A DNA stretch of 27,466 nt, from contig CAAECY010000013.1 of assembly GCA_900754475.1 (NCBI GenBank), forward strand, positions 1-27,466, read 5' to 3'. Both the position numbers and the translations under genes were made by a program. A model generated the notes under the pieces. That model saw nothing but the letters and a program-made list of their open reading frames with translations. It did no database searches and was not told the origin of the DNA. Positions 1 to 8,180 of the stretch are shown here, piece after piece. Within the stretch, counting starts at the first letter, position 1; each line of letters starts with the position of its first letter. The stretch is from an uncultured Sutterella sp. GTDB taxonomy: Bacteria > Pseudomonadota > Gammaproteobacteria > Burkholderiales > Burkholderiaceae_F.

Positions 1-536
1 AGCTCTGCTGTGTTCCGGCCAAGAAACTCGAAGAGCTCATGGATCTGCAGTGGCTGGCTCGAGGAGAAAACCTCTACCTGAACGGACCGACCGGCCTGGG
101 CAAGAGCCTGCTGGCCGTGGTCCTGGGAAAACGGGCTGTCCTCGCAGGATACCGCACTTTCTTCATCGAGGAGAAGGCCATGAACGAGCGGTTTCTCGAA
201 AAACTCAACGATCCCGCGGCTTACAAACGGCAGGTGCAGCACTACATCAGCCAGGATCTCCTGATCATTGACGACGTGGGCCGTGTAGGCGACCGCACCA
301 GCGGGTTCTGCGACGTGCTTCACGAACGGCACGGCCAGACGAAAAGCACGATCATCACCTCCAACTTCCTGATTTCGGAGTGGCGTTGCGCCGCAGAGAT
401 TTGCAGCGACCTGGTGCCCTCGTCGGAAAGGTTTTTGGAACGTGCTCATAACCTGCGTTACCACGGGAAGAGCCTCCGACTGGAAGCTTTCAAAAAGAGA
501 AACAGCAAGCCGACGCCGACTCTGACGTCGAGTTAA
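1..536 (+). CDS. istB: IS21-type transposition helper ATPase IstB (5' end outside window)
   Basis: The reading frame is open from the window edge (codons from base 3), so only the C-terminal ~178 residues are seen; an internal ATG at 39 is probably not the true start. A Walker A motif GPTGLGKS (bases ~87-110) and a Walker B segment LLIIDDVG (~262-285) mark an AAA+ ATPase. A later TSN motif (IITSNF) matches sensor-1 of IstB/DnaC-like proteins. In the IS21 family IstB remodels target DNA and recruits the IstA transposase. Full IstB is about 240-260 residues, so some 70-80 N-terminal residues should lie upstream, with istA before them. The C-terminal tail is basic. The gene looks intact up to its TAA, so the IS may still be functional if istA is. 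The call could also be a DnaC-like loader, but the repeat structure downstream favours IS21. Confidence 0.85.
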   Translation, partial: LCCVPAKKLEELMDLQWLARGENLYLNGPTGLGKSLLAVVLGKRAVLAGYRTFFIEEKAMNERFLEKLNDPAAYKRQVQHYISQDLLIIDDVGRVGDRTSGFCDVLHERHGQTKSTIITSNFLISEWRCAAEICSDLVPSSERFLERAHNLRYHGKSLRLEAFKKRNSKPTPTLTSS

Positions 537-767
537 CCGAGGCGCGGGGCGTGTCGGCTGTCGAACCGGCCGCCCCGCCTGCAGGGCCCCTGCATGCGGA
601 GAAGATGTACGCGACGCCCGGGAGCGCGCGCTACGCTGTCGCTCCGCGCGCAGACGGGCTCTGCGACGACAAGAGCGAGAGCTTGTTCAAATATATTTTA
701 TCTTTTGTCCTCGATTGTCCAAAATTATCCATCCGATTTGTTCAGCGCTTTTTATCCGTTAACAATG
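537..767 (+). mobile_element. 3' non-coding part and candidate right end of the IS21-type element
   Basis: No gene is seen between the istB stop and the next signal. At 705-730 the hexamer TTGTCC / TTGTCC / TTATCC recurs at an exact 10-bp spacing (starts 705, 715, 725), with another TTATCC-like copy near 753. Multiple short subterminal repeats are a known trait of IS21-family ends, where IstA binds. The exact terminus is not determined; it should end in CA, with candidates between about 743 and 764. Base composition becomes AT-rich from about 688, unlike the surrounding DNA. Confidence 0.5.
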
Positions 768-810
768 CTCCCGAAAAGCTACAATAATGCAGGGCCACAA
801 TTTCATTATA

Positions 811-878
811 GGCACCTGTCCGGCGCTTCGCGCGGGTGCCTTATATCCCCGCCGTGAACGGCGGGGCTTTACGGCACG
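811..878 (+). mobile_element. Solo IS200/IS605-type right-end hairpins (no tnpA/tnpB)
   Basis: Two consecutive hairpins are visible. The first has arms GGCACC (811-816) and GGTGCC (835-840) with an inner GC-rich stem. The second is a perfect 8-bp stem CCCCGCCG (847-854) / CGGCGGGG (859-866) with loop TGAA. They are joined by TTATAT and followed by CTTTACGG. From memory of the family, this arrangement (hairpin, TTATAT, CCCCGCC-stem, TTTACGG) is characteristic of the right end / omega-RNA 3' end of IS200/IS605 or IS1341-like elements. No TnpA or TnpB frame is present; the DNA to the left belongs to the IS21-type element, so only the end remains. The second hairpin could alternatively be a simple terminator, but it lacks a T-run on either strand. 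Confidence 0.5.
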
Positions 879-1207
879 GCGGGGTAAAGGTCGCGGATTT
901 CGACTTCGAGGCCCTTGTCCATGAAATGCTTCGCGGCGGTATTGACAAGGTCCCACTCGACCGACTCGTGGCGCGGGTCGCCGACCACGAAAAGGACGCG
1001 CTTCGCTTTCCCGTCGCGGGTGAAACCGTTCGGGACGACCTTTTGACGAAGCGTCTCGGGCACGACCGACGCGGACGTCACCGCATCGACGTTTTCGGGC
1101 ATGGCGCCGCCCTGAAGGTTTGCTTTGACGGTAGCGCCGCTTACCGCTTCCGGAGCGGCTTGGAGGGCGGGGGCGGCACAGACGAGTGCGCAAACGGACT
1201 TTCGCAT
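869..1207 (-). pseudogene. 3'-truncated exported flavodoxin-like (NAD(P)H:quinone oxidoreductase-type) protein
   Basis: The ATG at 1207 is preceded by a good ribosome site (AGAGGAAA, ~7 nt). The first ~18 residues form a short basic/hydrophobic signal peptide ending around LQAA. A DAVTSAS motif follows, resembling the FMN-attachment DAVTGAS/T motif of FMN-binding domains. From residue ~69 the sequence KRVLFVVGDPRHESV..., then EVEIRDLYP, matches the first beta-alpha-beta unit of the Flavodoxin_2 / NAD(P)H dehydrogenase (quinone) fold. The frame ends after 112 residues, exactly where the IS605-like end begins; its TAA lies inside the CTTTACGG end sequence. Flavodoxin_2 proteins normally continue for 130 or more further residues, so the FMN- and partner-binding parts are missing. 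I infer truncation by the mobile element. A short natural protein is less likely. Confidence 0.6.
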
Positions 1208-1624
1208 GATGTTTCCTCTTTCTTACCGGGTCGTGGTCGGTGACGACGATCCGAAAACGCGCGGCGGTGTCGAAAAACGCGTACGAGCGAGGAAAACCGC
1301 GAGGAAGAAAGTCGATGCGTGCGAGACCCTTCGGCACTTCAAAGCGCATCCGACGGTCGGGCGACCCGAAAAGCCCGGCCGTCCAAGCGGATCCTCGGTC
1401 TCGGGCGTTGTACTGAAACGAGCACGGGGCGCGCTTCCGAGATCGAACAAACAGTGCTTCTCGCGACGGCGAACGTTAAGGAGGCGGCAAGGAGCCGTGC
1501 CTCTAGCGGGTAGCCGACGCGTATTCTATCGTCCGATCTCGACACAAAACCCCGTGTTAACACTGAATTTTCCATATATCCATACCCGAAAAAACCGAAT
1601 CCGGCAGACCGGATCCCCGGGACG
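1208..1624. other. Intergenic region with AT-rich putative control segment
   Basis: About 420 bp without a convincing gene. Between 1540 and 1605 the DNA turns AT-rich and holds a perfect 10-bp palindrome GTGTTAACAC (1554-1563). Just downstream on the minus strand is a candidate -10 box TAGAAT (1523-1528), without a good -35. These could form the promoter and operator of the truncated flavodoxin gene, giving a ~310-nt leader. Open frames across it have no ribosome sites or recognisable content. Confidence 0.3.
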
Positions 1625-1663
1625 AAAAACGTGCTCCCCGATCGCTCGGGCGAGCACGTTTTT
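1625..1663 (-). terminator. Rho-independent terminator at the end of the hyp operon
   Basis: A 12-bp inverted repeat AAAAACGTGCTC (1625-1636) / GAGCACGTTTTT (1652-1663) with an inner GC hairpin lies 23 bp beyond the hypE stop. T-runs flank it on both strands, so it can also act for plus-strand transcription. Confidence 0.9.
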
Positions 1664-1685
1664 TACGGTTGGAGGCGCTTCGCTT

Positions 1686-2732
1686 TCAGCAGATGCGCGG
1701 CAGCTGTTCGCCTTCGAGCCAGTCGACGTTGCGTCGGCCGCCCATGAGGGTGGTCATCTCAACGCGCCCGGCGTTTTCTTCCATGACAACGCCGATCTCG
1801 GCCGCATTCGCGCCGTGCGGGTCGCTTCTCATCGCCTCGAGCGCCGCGTCGACCTCGTTTTCGGGAACGATCACGATGAGTTTCCCTTCGTTCGCGACGT
1901 AGAGGGGATCAAGTCCCAGGAATTCGCACGCGGCGGCGACTTCGGGGCGCACGGGAATCTTCGATTCGTCAAGCACCATCCCGACCGAACTCTGAACGGC
2001 GATTTCGTTCAAGGTCGTGGCGAGCCCCCCGCGCGTCGGATCGCGCAGGACGTGCGTGTTCGGAGCCGCTTTGAGAATTGCTTCCACCATGCGGTTCAAG
2101 GGGGCGGAATCGCTCTCGATGGTCGTACCGAACGACATGTTCTCGCGCTGCGAGAGAATGGCCGTCCCATGATCGCCCATCGTCCCCGAAATGAGGATGC
2201 GGTCCCCGGGGCGCGCGGCGCGGCCCGAGATGGTCGTACCCGTGATCTTTTCCCCGATCCCCGTCGTCGTGATGTAGATCCCGTCGCCGTGCCCCTTTTC
2301 AACGACCTTGGTGTCGCCCGTCACGACGAGCACCCCCGCTTCGCGGGCGGCCTCGGCCATGGAGGCGACGATTCGATCGAGGTCCGCAAGCGGAAAGCCC
2401 TCTTCCAGAATGAAGGTCGCGGCGATGTAAAGGGGCCTCGCGCCGCAGACCGCCACGTCGTTCACGGTTCCGCAGACGGCAAGCGACCCGATGTCGCCGC
2501 CCGGGAAAAAGAGGGGCTTCACGACGTGCGCGTCGCAGGACACCGCCACGGGATTCGTCAGGGGCGGCATCACCGCCCCGTCGTGCCCTTCGTTGAGGTA
2601 GTCGTTCGAGAAGTGCTTCGCGAACAGTTCGCGGATGAGGTCCGCCGTCGCTCGACCGCCCGAGCCGTGCGTCATGTCGACGACGCCGCGTCGAATGTCG
2701 AGCGCCCGGCGATATCCGGATTTGACGGCCAT
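1686..2732 (-). CDS. hypE: Carbamoyl dehydratase HypE, [NiFe]-hydrogenase maturation
   Basis: 348 residues, the usual family length. HypE receives the carbamoyl group from HypF on its C-terminal cysteine and dehydrates it with ATP to a thiocyanate, which is passed to Fe on HypC-HypD. The chain ends in PRIC, so the essential C-terminal Cys348 is present. The N-terminus shows HGSGGRAT (22-29), the dimer/ATP-site motif of the PurM-like fold, and GDTKVV and DPTRGGL follow at the expected places. The start at 2732 is set by a near-perfect ribosome site (AAAGGAGGT, ~7 nt upstream); the frame continues upstream but without similarity. It is the last gene of the minus-strand operon, about 100 bp after hypD. 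A GC hairpin (2769-2798) lies in that gap. Confidence 0.97.
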   Translation of the reverse strand: MAVKSGYRRALDIRRGVVDMTHGSGGRATADLIRELFAKHFSNDYLNEGHDGAVMPPLTNPVAVSCDAHVVKPLFFPGGDIGSLAVCGTVNDVAVCGARPLYIAATFILEEGFPLADLDRIVASMAEAAREAGVLVVTGDTKVVEKGHGDGIYITTTGIGEKITGTTISGRAARPGDRILISGTMGDHGTAILSQRENMSFGTTIESDSAPLNRMVEAILKAAPNTHVLRDPTRGGLATTLNEIAVQSSVGMVLDESKIPVRPEVAAACEFLGLDPLYVANEGKLIVIVPENEVDAALEAMRSDPHGANAAEIGVVMEENAGRVEMTTLMGGRRNVDWLEGEQLPRIC

Positions 2733-2835
2733 GATTCGTACCTCCTTTAATTTTCCTCGGGACGGCGTGCCGGGGCATCTTCGTTGTTCGCCCCCGGCGC
2801 GCTTGGAATGTTTGTTATGGCAAAGCGCGTTCGCT

Positions 2836-3966
2836 TCAGCTCGCGCTCGTACGGCGACCGTAGGCCCAAGCCGCGGCGCACGCGCCTTCGCTCGAAACCA
2901 TGCACGCACCGATCGGGTGCTGCGGGGTGCAAACCGTACCGAAAAGGACGCACTGTTCGGGCGTCTTCTCGCCCCTCAGGATCGCGCCGCAACTGCAGGC
3001 CTTGTTGTCGGCCACATGGCGTTCTTTCAAGGCAAAGCGCTTTTCGGCGTCAAAGCGCGCGTACTTGTCGCGCAACTTCAAAGCGGACTTCGGAACCGTC
3101 CCGAGGCCGCGCCACTCGAAGGCGTCTCTCACTTCGAAGACTTCCCGCATCAGGGCCTGCGCCTTCACGTTCCCTTCCGGCGTCACGGCGCGGCTGAATT
3201 CGTTTTCGACTTCGGCACGACCGTCGTTCACCTGACGCACGAGCATTTCGATTGCCATCAGCATGTCCAAGGGTTCGAACCCCGCCACGACGACGGGCTT
3301 TTTCCACTGCTCGGCGAAACGCTTGTAGGGGTTCGAGCCGATCACGGTCGAAACGTGTGCAGGGCCCACAAGCCCGTCCAAAACGGGCGCGTCGGGGCGC
3401 GAGGGGGCGGTGAGGAGAATGTGCTCCATCGCCGCGGGAGTGAGGACGTGCGAGCAGAAGACGGTGAAGTTCGCGAGGTTTTCGGCTTCCGCCTGCTTGA
3501 TGACGGCGGCGGTCGGAGGCGTCGTCGTCTCAAAGCCGATTGCGAAGAACACCACTTCGCGGTCGGGATTTTCGCGTGCGAGCTTCAGGGCGTCGCTCGG
3601 GGAATAAACCATGCGAACGTCGCCCCCTGCGGCACGGCACTGAAAGAGGCTGCGGCCGCCCGAGGCGGGAACGCGCATCGTGTCCGCATAGGTCGCGAGA
3701 ATCACCTTGTGCTCGAGCGCGAGTTCGATCGCCTGATCGATCCGCCCGATCGGAAGCACGCACACGGGGCAGCCCGGTCCGTGAATCATCCGAACGTTCG
3801 GGGGAAGAATGTCACTCAGGCCCCAGCGGGAGAGCACATGCGTGTGCCCGCCGCAAAATTCCATGAAGCGGTAGGTCTTCTCGGGACGAGCCGCACGACG
3901 GATCGCTTCCGCCAAACCCCGGGCCGTTTCGCTTTCGCGGTATTCGGTAACGTACTTCACGGTCAC
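2836..3966 (-). CDS. hypD: Fe-S protein HypD, scaffold for Fe(CN)2CO assembly
   Basis: 376 residues. HypD with HypC forms the scaffold on which the Fe(CN)2CO unit of [NiFe]-hydrogenase is built; it carries a [4Fe-4S] cluster. Visible hallmarks are FCGGHTH (37-43, with Cys38), HGPGCPVC (62-69, Cys66 and Cys69), the GFETT motif, and a C-terminal cluster-binding set of cysteines (CSCGAIL..., then ...C...GAC). Translation starts at a GTG (3964-3966) that overlaps the hypC stop codon in a GTGA arrangement, so HypC and HypD are translationally coupled. That fits their one-to-one complex. Confidence 0.97.
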   Translation of the reverse strand: MTVKYVTEYRESETARGLAEAIRRAARPEKTYRFMEFCGGHTHVLSRWGLSDILPPNVRMIHGPGCPVCVLPIGRIDQAIELALEHKVILATYADTMRVPASGGRSLFQCRAAGGDVRMVYSPSDALKLARENPDREVVFFAIGFETTTPPTAAVIKQAEAENLANFTVFCSHVLTPAAMEHILLTAPSRPDAPVLDGLVGPAHVSTVIGSNPYKRFAEQWKKPVVVAGFEPLDMLMAIEMLVRQVNDGRAEVENEFSRAVTPEGNVKAQALMREVFEVRDAFEWRGLGTVPKSALKLRDKYARFDAEKRFALKERHVADNKACSCGAILRGEKTPEQCVLFGTVCTPQHPIGACMVSSEGACAAAWAYGRRTSAS

Positions 3967-4205
3967 GCCTCCGGACGGTCGGAGGCGGAGCCCGCCGTCT
4001 GAGCGAGAAGCTTCAGGGTTTCTTCCGCTTCCTTCGGGTCGATGCGGTTCAAAGCGAACCCGACGTGAAGAATCACCCAGTCGCCCGCCTTGGGGGTGTC
4101 GATCAACGAAACGTCGACCGTCTTTTCAATGCCGCCCGCGTCGGCCAGGGCCGTGAGGCCGTCGGGCGAAACGGTTTTGAGTTGTACGGGGATCGCCAAA
4201 CACAT
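3963..4205 (-). CDS. hypC: Hydrogenase maturation chaperone HypC
   Basis: 80 residues. HypC family chaperones bind the iron unit through Cys2 and hand it from HypD to the hydrogenase large subunit. The chain begins MCLAIP, giving the obligatory Cys2 after Met removal, and keeps the HVGFA motif with His47. The start at 4205 has an AAGGAA ribosome site. The stop overlaps the GTG start of hypD. About 250 bp upstream to hypF contain no gene; I see no terminator there. Its acidic C-terminal tail is typical of HypC/HupF family members; which of the two paralogues is intended cannot be decided, but its position next to hypD favours HypC. Confidence 0.96.
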   Translation of the reverse strand: MCLAIPVQLKTVSPDGLTALADAGGIEKTVDVSLIDTPKAGDWVILHVGFALNRIDPKEAEETLKLLAQTAGSASDRPEA

Positions 4206-4456
4206 AAACGAGATTCCTTAACGCTTGTCGGTATGCCGTGCGGAACGTCGTCCGCCCGAGGTTCTCGATTTCTTTCGATACGAGTCGTCGGGGATTCGCT
4301 CCGATGTCGGATTCTTTCGGGGGATTCTTCGAGGGCCGTCCTCTTTCGTGCTCTTTCGTCGGCTTCGTCTTTAATCCTACGCACTTGCCGCGCGCTTGTC
4401 TTCCGTCCTTTTGCCGAGAAGACACGCGCTCGGGACTCCGTCGTTCGGGCGAGGCA

Positions 4457-7030
4457 TCAGGGCACCCCGAGCGTTCGGTCCGCCCGAAAGACGTAGTCCG
4501 CAGGGGGAAGGCCGGTGGTTTTCGAGAGCTCCACGATGCGCGATGCCAACCACGCTTCGCCCGCCGCAACGCCCCCGTCGCCCGCAGGGGCTTTCCGAGG
4601 CAGGAGCGCCTCAAGACCCATCGCTTCGAGCCCCCTTACCACGCCCGCTGCGAGGAAACGGTTCGCAAAGCACCCGCCCGAGAGAACGACGTGTGTCGGG
4701 TCCATGGGGGTATCCGTGCATGCCGCACGAATCTCGCCCACCCACCGCACGAGCCCCCGCACGAGCGCGAGGTGAAAGAGAAGCGCCCCGTCTTCGGGCG
4801 ACTCGCCCCGGTCACGCCCGTCGAGGAGCCGATCCATAAGGGGAAGAAGATCCAAAACGCCCTGCTCCGTCACGCGCACGAGCGCGTCCAATTCCGAGTC
4901 CTCATAGGACGCGTTCGAGCGTGCCGCGAGGCTTTCCAAGCGCATCGCGGCCGTCGCTTCGTCGTGCTGCACGGGGATCCCGGCAAGCAAGGAGGCCGCC
5001 GCGTCGAACCACCGACCCGTCGAGGTCGTGCGTTTCGTGAGCCTGGGATTTCGAATCAGTTGCACGATCGCTTCCGCCATTTGGGGCGTGACGTGCCCCG
5101 CAAAGCGCCGCGCGATTTCCGTTTCGCGTCCGAGCTCCGTCAGGACGGCCGCCCCCATGCGCCAGGGCTCCCGCGCGGCGCGGTCGCCTCCGGGAAGCGG
5201 CAGGCTCCGGAGCGTCCCGAGTCGCTCGAACCCCGTCGCACCCGCAAGGAGCAGCTCACCGCCCCAGACGGTGGTGGATTCGGCGGGATCGGTCCCTTCG
5301 ATGACCGGCCCGAGACCGACACCGTCAAGCGCGAGCCCCAATACGGGCGTTTCCCCCGTGAGGCCCGCTTCCGCCATCACGGCCCCGACGTGGGCCGCGT
5401 GGTGCGGGACGCGAATGAGCGGGATATTCCGTTCGGCTGCCAAGTCTTCCGCAAAGCGCGTCGAGAAAAAGTCGGGGTGCAAATCGCACGCGACCGCTTC
5501 GGGCTGCGCGTCGAGAATGCTTTCGAGGTGCTCGACCGCTTCTTCGAGCGCCCGTTCGGTCGAGCGGTTTTCGAGGTCCCCGATGTGTTGCGAGAGAACG
5601 ATCTCGTCCCCTCGCGAAATCGCACAGGCGGACTTCAAATAAGGCCCGAGCGCAAGGACGCAGGGGAGTTCAGAGACGCCCGTTTTGATTCCTTCGGGCA
5701 CGTACCCGCGGGAGCGGCGAATGAAGAAGGGCTTTTCGTCCGCCACCCGCACGACCGAGTCGTCGCAGCGAAGGAGAATGTCGCGGTTGTGTACGAGAAT
5801 GAAGTCCGCCATCGATCCCAAGCGCTCCACGGCTTCGTCGTTTTGCGTCACCAGAGGCTCCCCGCCCGGGTTCGCGCTCGTCATCACAAGGAGCGTCTCG
5901 ACGCTTGCGTCGTGCATCCACGTAGTCCCTTCAGGCTCGCCCGCGAACGTGTGAAAGATCATCGCGTGCAGGGGCGTATAGGGAAGCATCACCCCGATGT
6001 CGGTGAGGCCGGGGGCGACGCCCTCAAGTTGCGCATCGAACTCGGCGTCGGTGAGGGCATTGCTTTCGTTTGCCCCTTCGGCGGTTCGCTTGCGGGCGAG
6101 CACGATCGGGCGCGCGGGCGAGGTGAGAAGTTGCTTTTCTTCGGGGGTGAAGACCACGTACTTTTCAAGCGCCTCGACGGACGCTCCCATCACGGCCAAA
6201 GGCTTTTCGTCGCGGTGCTTGCGGGAGCGAAGGCGCGCAACGGCCTCCGCGTTCCGCGCGTCGCACGCCAAGTGGAAGCCCCCGAGGCCCTTCAAGGCGA
6301 CCGTGAGCCCAGCCTTGAGCGCACGCACCACGGCCCGCACGGGGTCGCCCTTGTCTTCGGGAAGGAGCGTTGCGGCTTCGCCCGTCGGAAGGAGAAGCTG
6401 CAACTCCGGCCCGCACACGGGGCAGGCGTTGGGCTGCGCGTGAAAGCGTCGGTCCAACGGATCCTCGTACTCCTTGAGGCACGTCGGGCACATCGGAAAC
6501 TTCGCCATCGAGGTCTGCGGCCGGTCGTAGGGCAACCGGCGCGTGATCGTAAAGCGCGGCCCGCAGTGGGTGCAGTTCGTGAAGGGATAACGGTAGCGGC
6601 GGTTCGAGCTCGCGAACATGTCCTCAAAACACGCTTCGCACGTGCCGGCGTCCGCCGTAATCGAGGCCGTAACGCGCCCGCCTGCGTGGGTTTCCGAAAT
6701 GGAGAAGCCTTCGAGCCCTTCCGGGATTGCCTCCGTCATCTCGATCGAATCGATGCGGGCGAGAGGCGGTTTTTCGGCGAGGAGCGTTTCGGGGAAGGCC
6801 TCCAACGACGCGGCGGCGCCTTCGAGACGAATGCCGACACCCGCTTCGTCGTTCCAGACGCGGCCCGCCAGGTTGAGGGCCGCGGCAATCCGGTAGACCG
6901 TCGGGCGAAAGCCCACGCCTTGCACGAGCCCCGTCACGCGCACGATGCGGGCTTCAGTGGAGCCTATTGAATGCGTAGTTTCGGGGGCGTTCTGCGGCTG
7001 ATCGATGATCGGGTTTTCCGAGTGCTTCAC
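4457..7030 (-). CDS. hypF: Carbamoyltransferase HypF
   Basis: 857 residues with the chosen GTG start, somewhat longer than the usual ~750-780. HypF makes carbamoyl-AMP from carbamoyl phosphate and ATP and transfers the carbamoyl group to HypE, the source of the CN ligands. Domain order is visible: acylphosphatase-like motif VQGVGFRP (36-43); paired zinc fingers with Cys131/134/153/156 and Cys181/184/203/206; a YrdC-like segment (KGLGGFHLACDA, then RKHRDEKPLAVM); and a Kae1-like C-terminal part with HHAAH and LSGGCFANRFL. The GTG at 7028-7030 is preceded by GAGGAG at 9 nt. The frame is open further upstream to 7180, overlapping hypB's stop, but that part lacks similarity. A hairpin with T-run precedes the gene. 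Confidence 0.95.
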   Translation of the reverse strand: MKHSENPIIDQPQNAPETTHSIGSTEARIVRVTGLVQGVGFRPTVYRIAAALNLAGRVWNDEAGVGIRLEGAAASLEAFPETLLAEKPPLARIDSIEMTEAIPEGLEGFSISETHAGGRVTASITADAGTCEACFEDMFASSNRRYRYPFTNCTHCGPRFTITRRLPYDRPQTSMAKFPMCPTCLKEYEDPLDRRFHAQPNACPVCGPELQLLLPTGEAATLLPEDKGDPVRAVVRALKAGLTVALKGLGGFHLACDARNAEAVARLRSRKHRDEKPLAVMGASVEALEKYVVFTPEEKQLLTSPARPIVLARKRTAEGANESNALTDAEFDAQLEGVAPGLTDIGVMLPYTPLHAMIFHTFAGEPEGTTWMHDASVETLLVMTSANPGGEPLVTQNDEAVERLGSMADFILVHNRDILLRCDDSVVRVADEKPFFIRRSRGYVPEGIKTGVSELPCVLALGPYLKSACAISRGDEIVLSQHIGDLENRSTERALEEAVEHLESILDAQPEAVACDLHPDFFSTRFAEDLAAERNIPLIRVPHHAAHVGAVMAEAGLTGETPVLGLALDGVGLGPVIEGTDPAESTTVWGGELLLAGATGFERLGTLRSLPLPGGDRAAREPWRMGAAVLTELGRETEIARRFAGHVTPQMAEAIVQLIRNPRLTKRTTSTGRWFDAAASLLAGIPVQHDEATAAMRLESLAARSNASYEDSELDALVRVTEQGVLDLLPLMDRLLDGRDRGESPEDGALLFHLALVRGLVRWVGEIRAACTDTPMDPTHVVLSGGCFANRFLAAGVVRGLEAMGLEALLPRKAPAGDGGVAAGEAWLASRIVELSKTTGLPPADYVFRADRTLGVP

Positions 7031-7061
7031 GGCGGCGGTCTCCTCGGGGTTCGGCACTTTG

Positions 7062-7117
7062 AAAAATCCTCCGAGGCGTCGGTCTTTTGAGTTCGATAAA
7101 GAGGACGCTCGGAGGAT
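7062..7117 (-). terminator. Intra-operon terminator/attenuator between hypB and hypF
   Basis: Reading the minus strand, ATCCTCCGAGCGTC (7104-7117) pairs with GACGCCTCGGAGGAT (7066-7080). This gives a 14-bp stem with one bulged base, a ~23-nt loop, and an immediate TTTTTC tract. It has the form of a Rho-independent terminator but lies between two genes that should be co-transcribed. It may cause partial termination or be bypassed by a promoter of hypF's own. Confidence 0.7.
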
Positions 7118-7160
7118 CGGCTTTGTTTTACGTGGTCGGTGACGGGGCTCGGGACCCTCC

Positions 7161-7991
7161 TCAGAGGGACGCCACCACAAGTTCCGCCTTCACCCAGGCG
7201 AGCCACTTGTCGAGCCCTTCGCCCGTCGTCGCGCTCACGACGAGGATCTTGATCTTGGGGTTCACGCGGCGGGCGTATTCCTTGGCCTTTTCAAGGTCGA
7301 ACTTCACGTAGGGGAGCAAGTCCGACTTGTTGATGATCATGAGGTCCGACGCGTGGAACATGTCGGGGTACTTGAGGGGCTTGTCTTCCCCTTCCGTCAC
7401 GGAGAGGATCGCCACCTTGTGGGCTTCGCCGAGATCGAACTCCGCGGGGCAGACGAGGTTCCCGACGTTTTCGATGAAAAGGACCGAGCGGTCTTCGAGC
7501 GTCATCGCGCCCAAGGCCCCTTCCACCATCGCGGCGTCGAGGTGGCAGCCCTTCCCCGTATTGATTTGGAGCGCCGTGGCCCCCGTCGCGCGGATGCGGT
7601 CGGCGTCGTTCGAGGTTTCCTGGTCGCCTTCGATGACGGCGGCGGGAAGGTCGCCCGAGAGCGCCTTGAGCGTCGCCGTGAGGAGTTCCGTTTTGCCGGA
7701 GCCGGGCGAGGAAACAAGGTTCAGCGCGAGAATCCCGCGGCGCGCGAAGTACGCGCGGTTGCGCGCGGCCACTTCGTTGTTGCGCCCCAAGACGTCTTCT
7801 TCGATCGCAAGCATCCGACCCGTCTTTCCGCCGTGATCGTGGTCGTGATGATGCTCGTGATCGTGGTGGTGATGCCCGTGATCGTGCGCATGATCGTGCG
7901 CATGGCCGTGCACGTGCATCGTCACGTTGCCGTTTTCGTCCGTATGGGTGTGCAGGTGGCCGGTCGTGCCGCAGCCGCAGGTCGTACACAT
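7161..7991 (-). CDS. hypB: Nickel-binding GTPase HypB
   Basis: 276 residues. HypB is a GTPase that, with HypA, loads nickel into the hydrogenase large subunit. The N-terminus carries the high-affinity Ni site CTTCGC (Cys2, Cys5, Cys7). A very His-rich stretch follows (~24-53, mostly His/Asp/Gly/Ala), as in HypB proteins that also store nickel. The P-loop is SSPGSGKT (94-101). The GKGCH motif of the G-domain metal site and NKSD (guanine specificity) are present. The start at 7991 has GGAGG at 8 nt; upstream codons of the open frame lack similarity. It lies 189 bp after hypA with no gene between. Confidence 0.97.
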   Translation of the reverse strand: MCTTCGCGTTGHLHTHTDENGNVTMHVHGHAHDHAHDHGHHHHDHEHHHDHDHGGKTGRMLAIEEDVLGRNNEVAARNRAYFARRGILALNLVSSPGSGKTELLTATLKALSGDLPAAVIEGDQETSNDADRIRATGATALQINTGKGCHLDAAMVEGALGAMTLEDRSVLFIENVGNLVCPAEFDLGEAHKVAILSVTEGEDKPLKYPDMFHASDLMIINKSDLLPYVKFDLEKAKEYARRVNPKIKILVVSATTGEGLDKWLAWVKAELVVASL

Positions 7992-8180
7992 AGTGAATTT
8001 CCTCCTTCGCAAAGTCCGCCGCCGTCTTCGTGGAAGTGTGAAAGCGGAGAGCGTCTGTCTGTTCGGGCCGGGAGTGTCGCTTTCGGTCGCTTCGGGAAGC
8101 GGAAAACCTTCGGGGGCTCGCCCGGCCGTGTGTTTGAATCGTTGGATCGGATGGGATCGGGAATTTTTGTGCGTCGGCTC

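Noticed and set aside
594..857. Short plus-strand frames between istB and the IS605-like end
   Set aside because: They cross the IS-end repeats and have no ribosome site or recognisable product.
1223..1450. 75-codon minus-strand frame upstream of the truncated flavodoxin gene
   Set aside because: Low-complexity Arg/Ser/Pro translation without a ribosome site or similarity.
2769..2798. GC hairpin GCCGGGG/CCCCGGC between hypD and hypE as a terminator
   Set aside because: There is no T-run after the stem on the minus strand; at most an mRNA-stability element.
4238..6970. Long plus-strand open frame opposite hypF
   Set aside because: An antisense shadow of hypF with Arg/His/Pro-rich low-information translation.
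7838..7920. Short tandem-repeat-like CGTGATCGTGATGATG stretch that looks like a repeat array
   Set aside because: It is the His/Asp-rich coding segment of hypB, not a CRISPR or satellite; there are no spacers.
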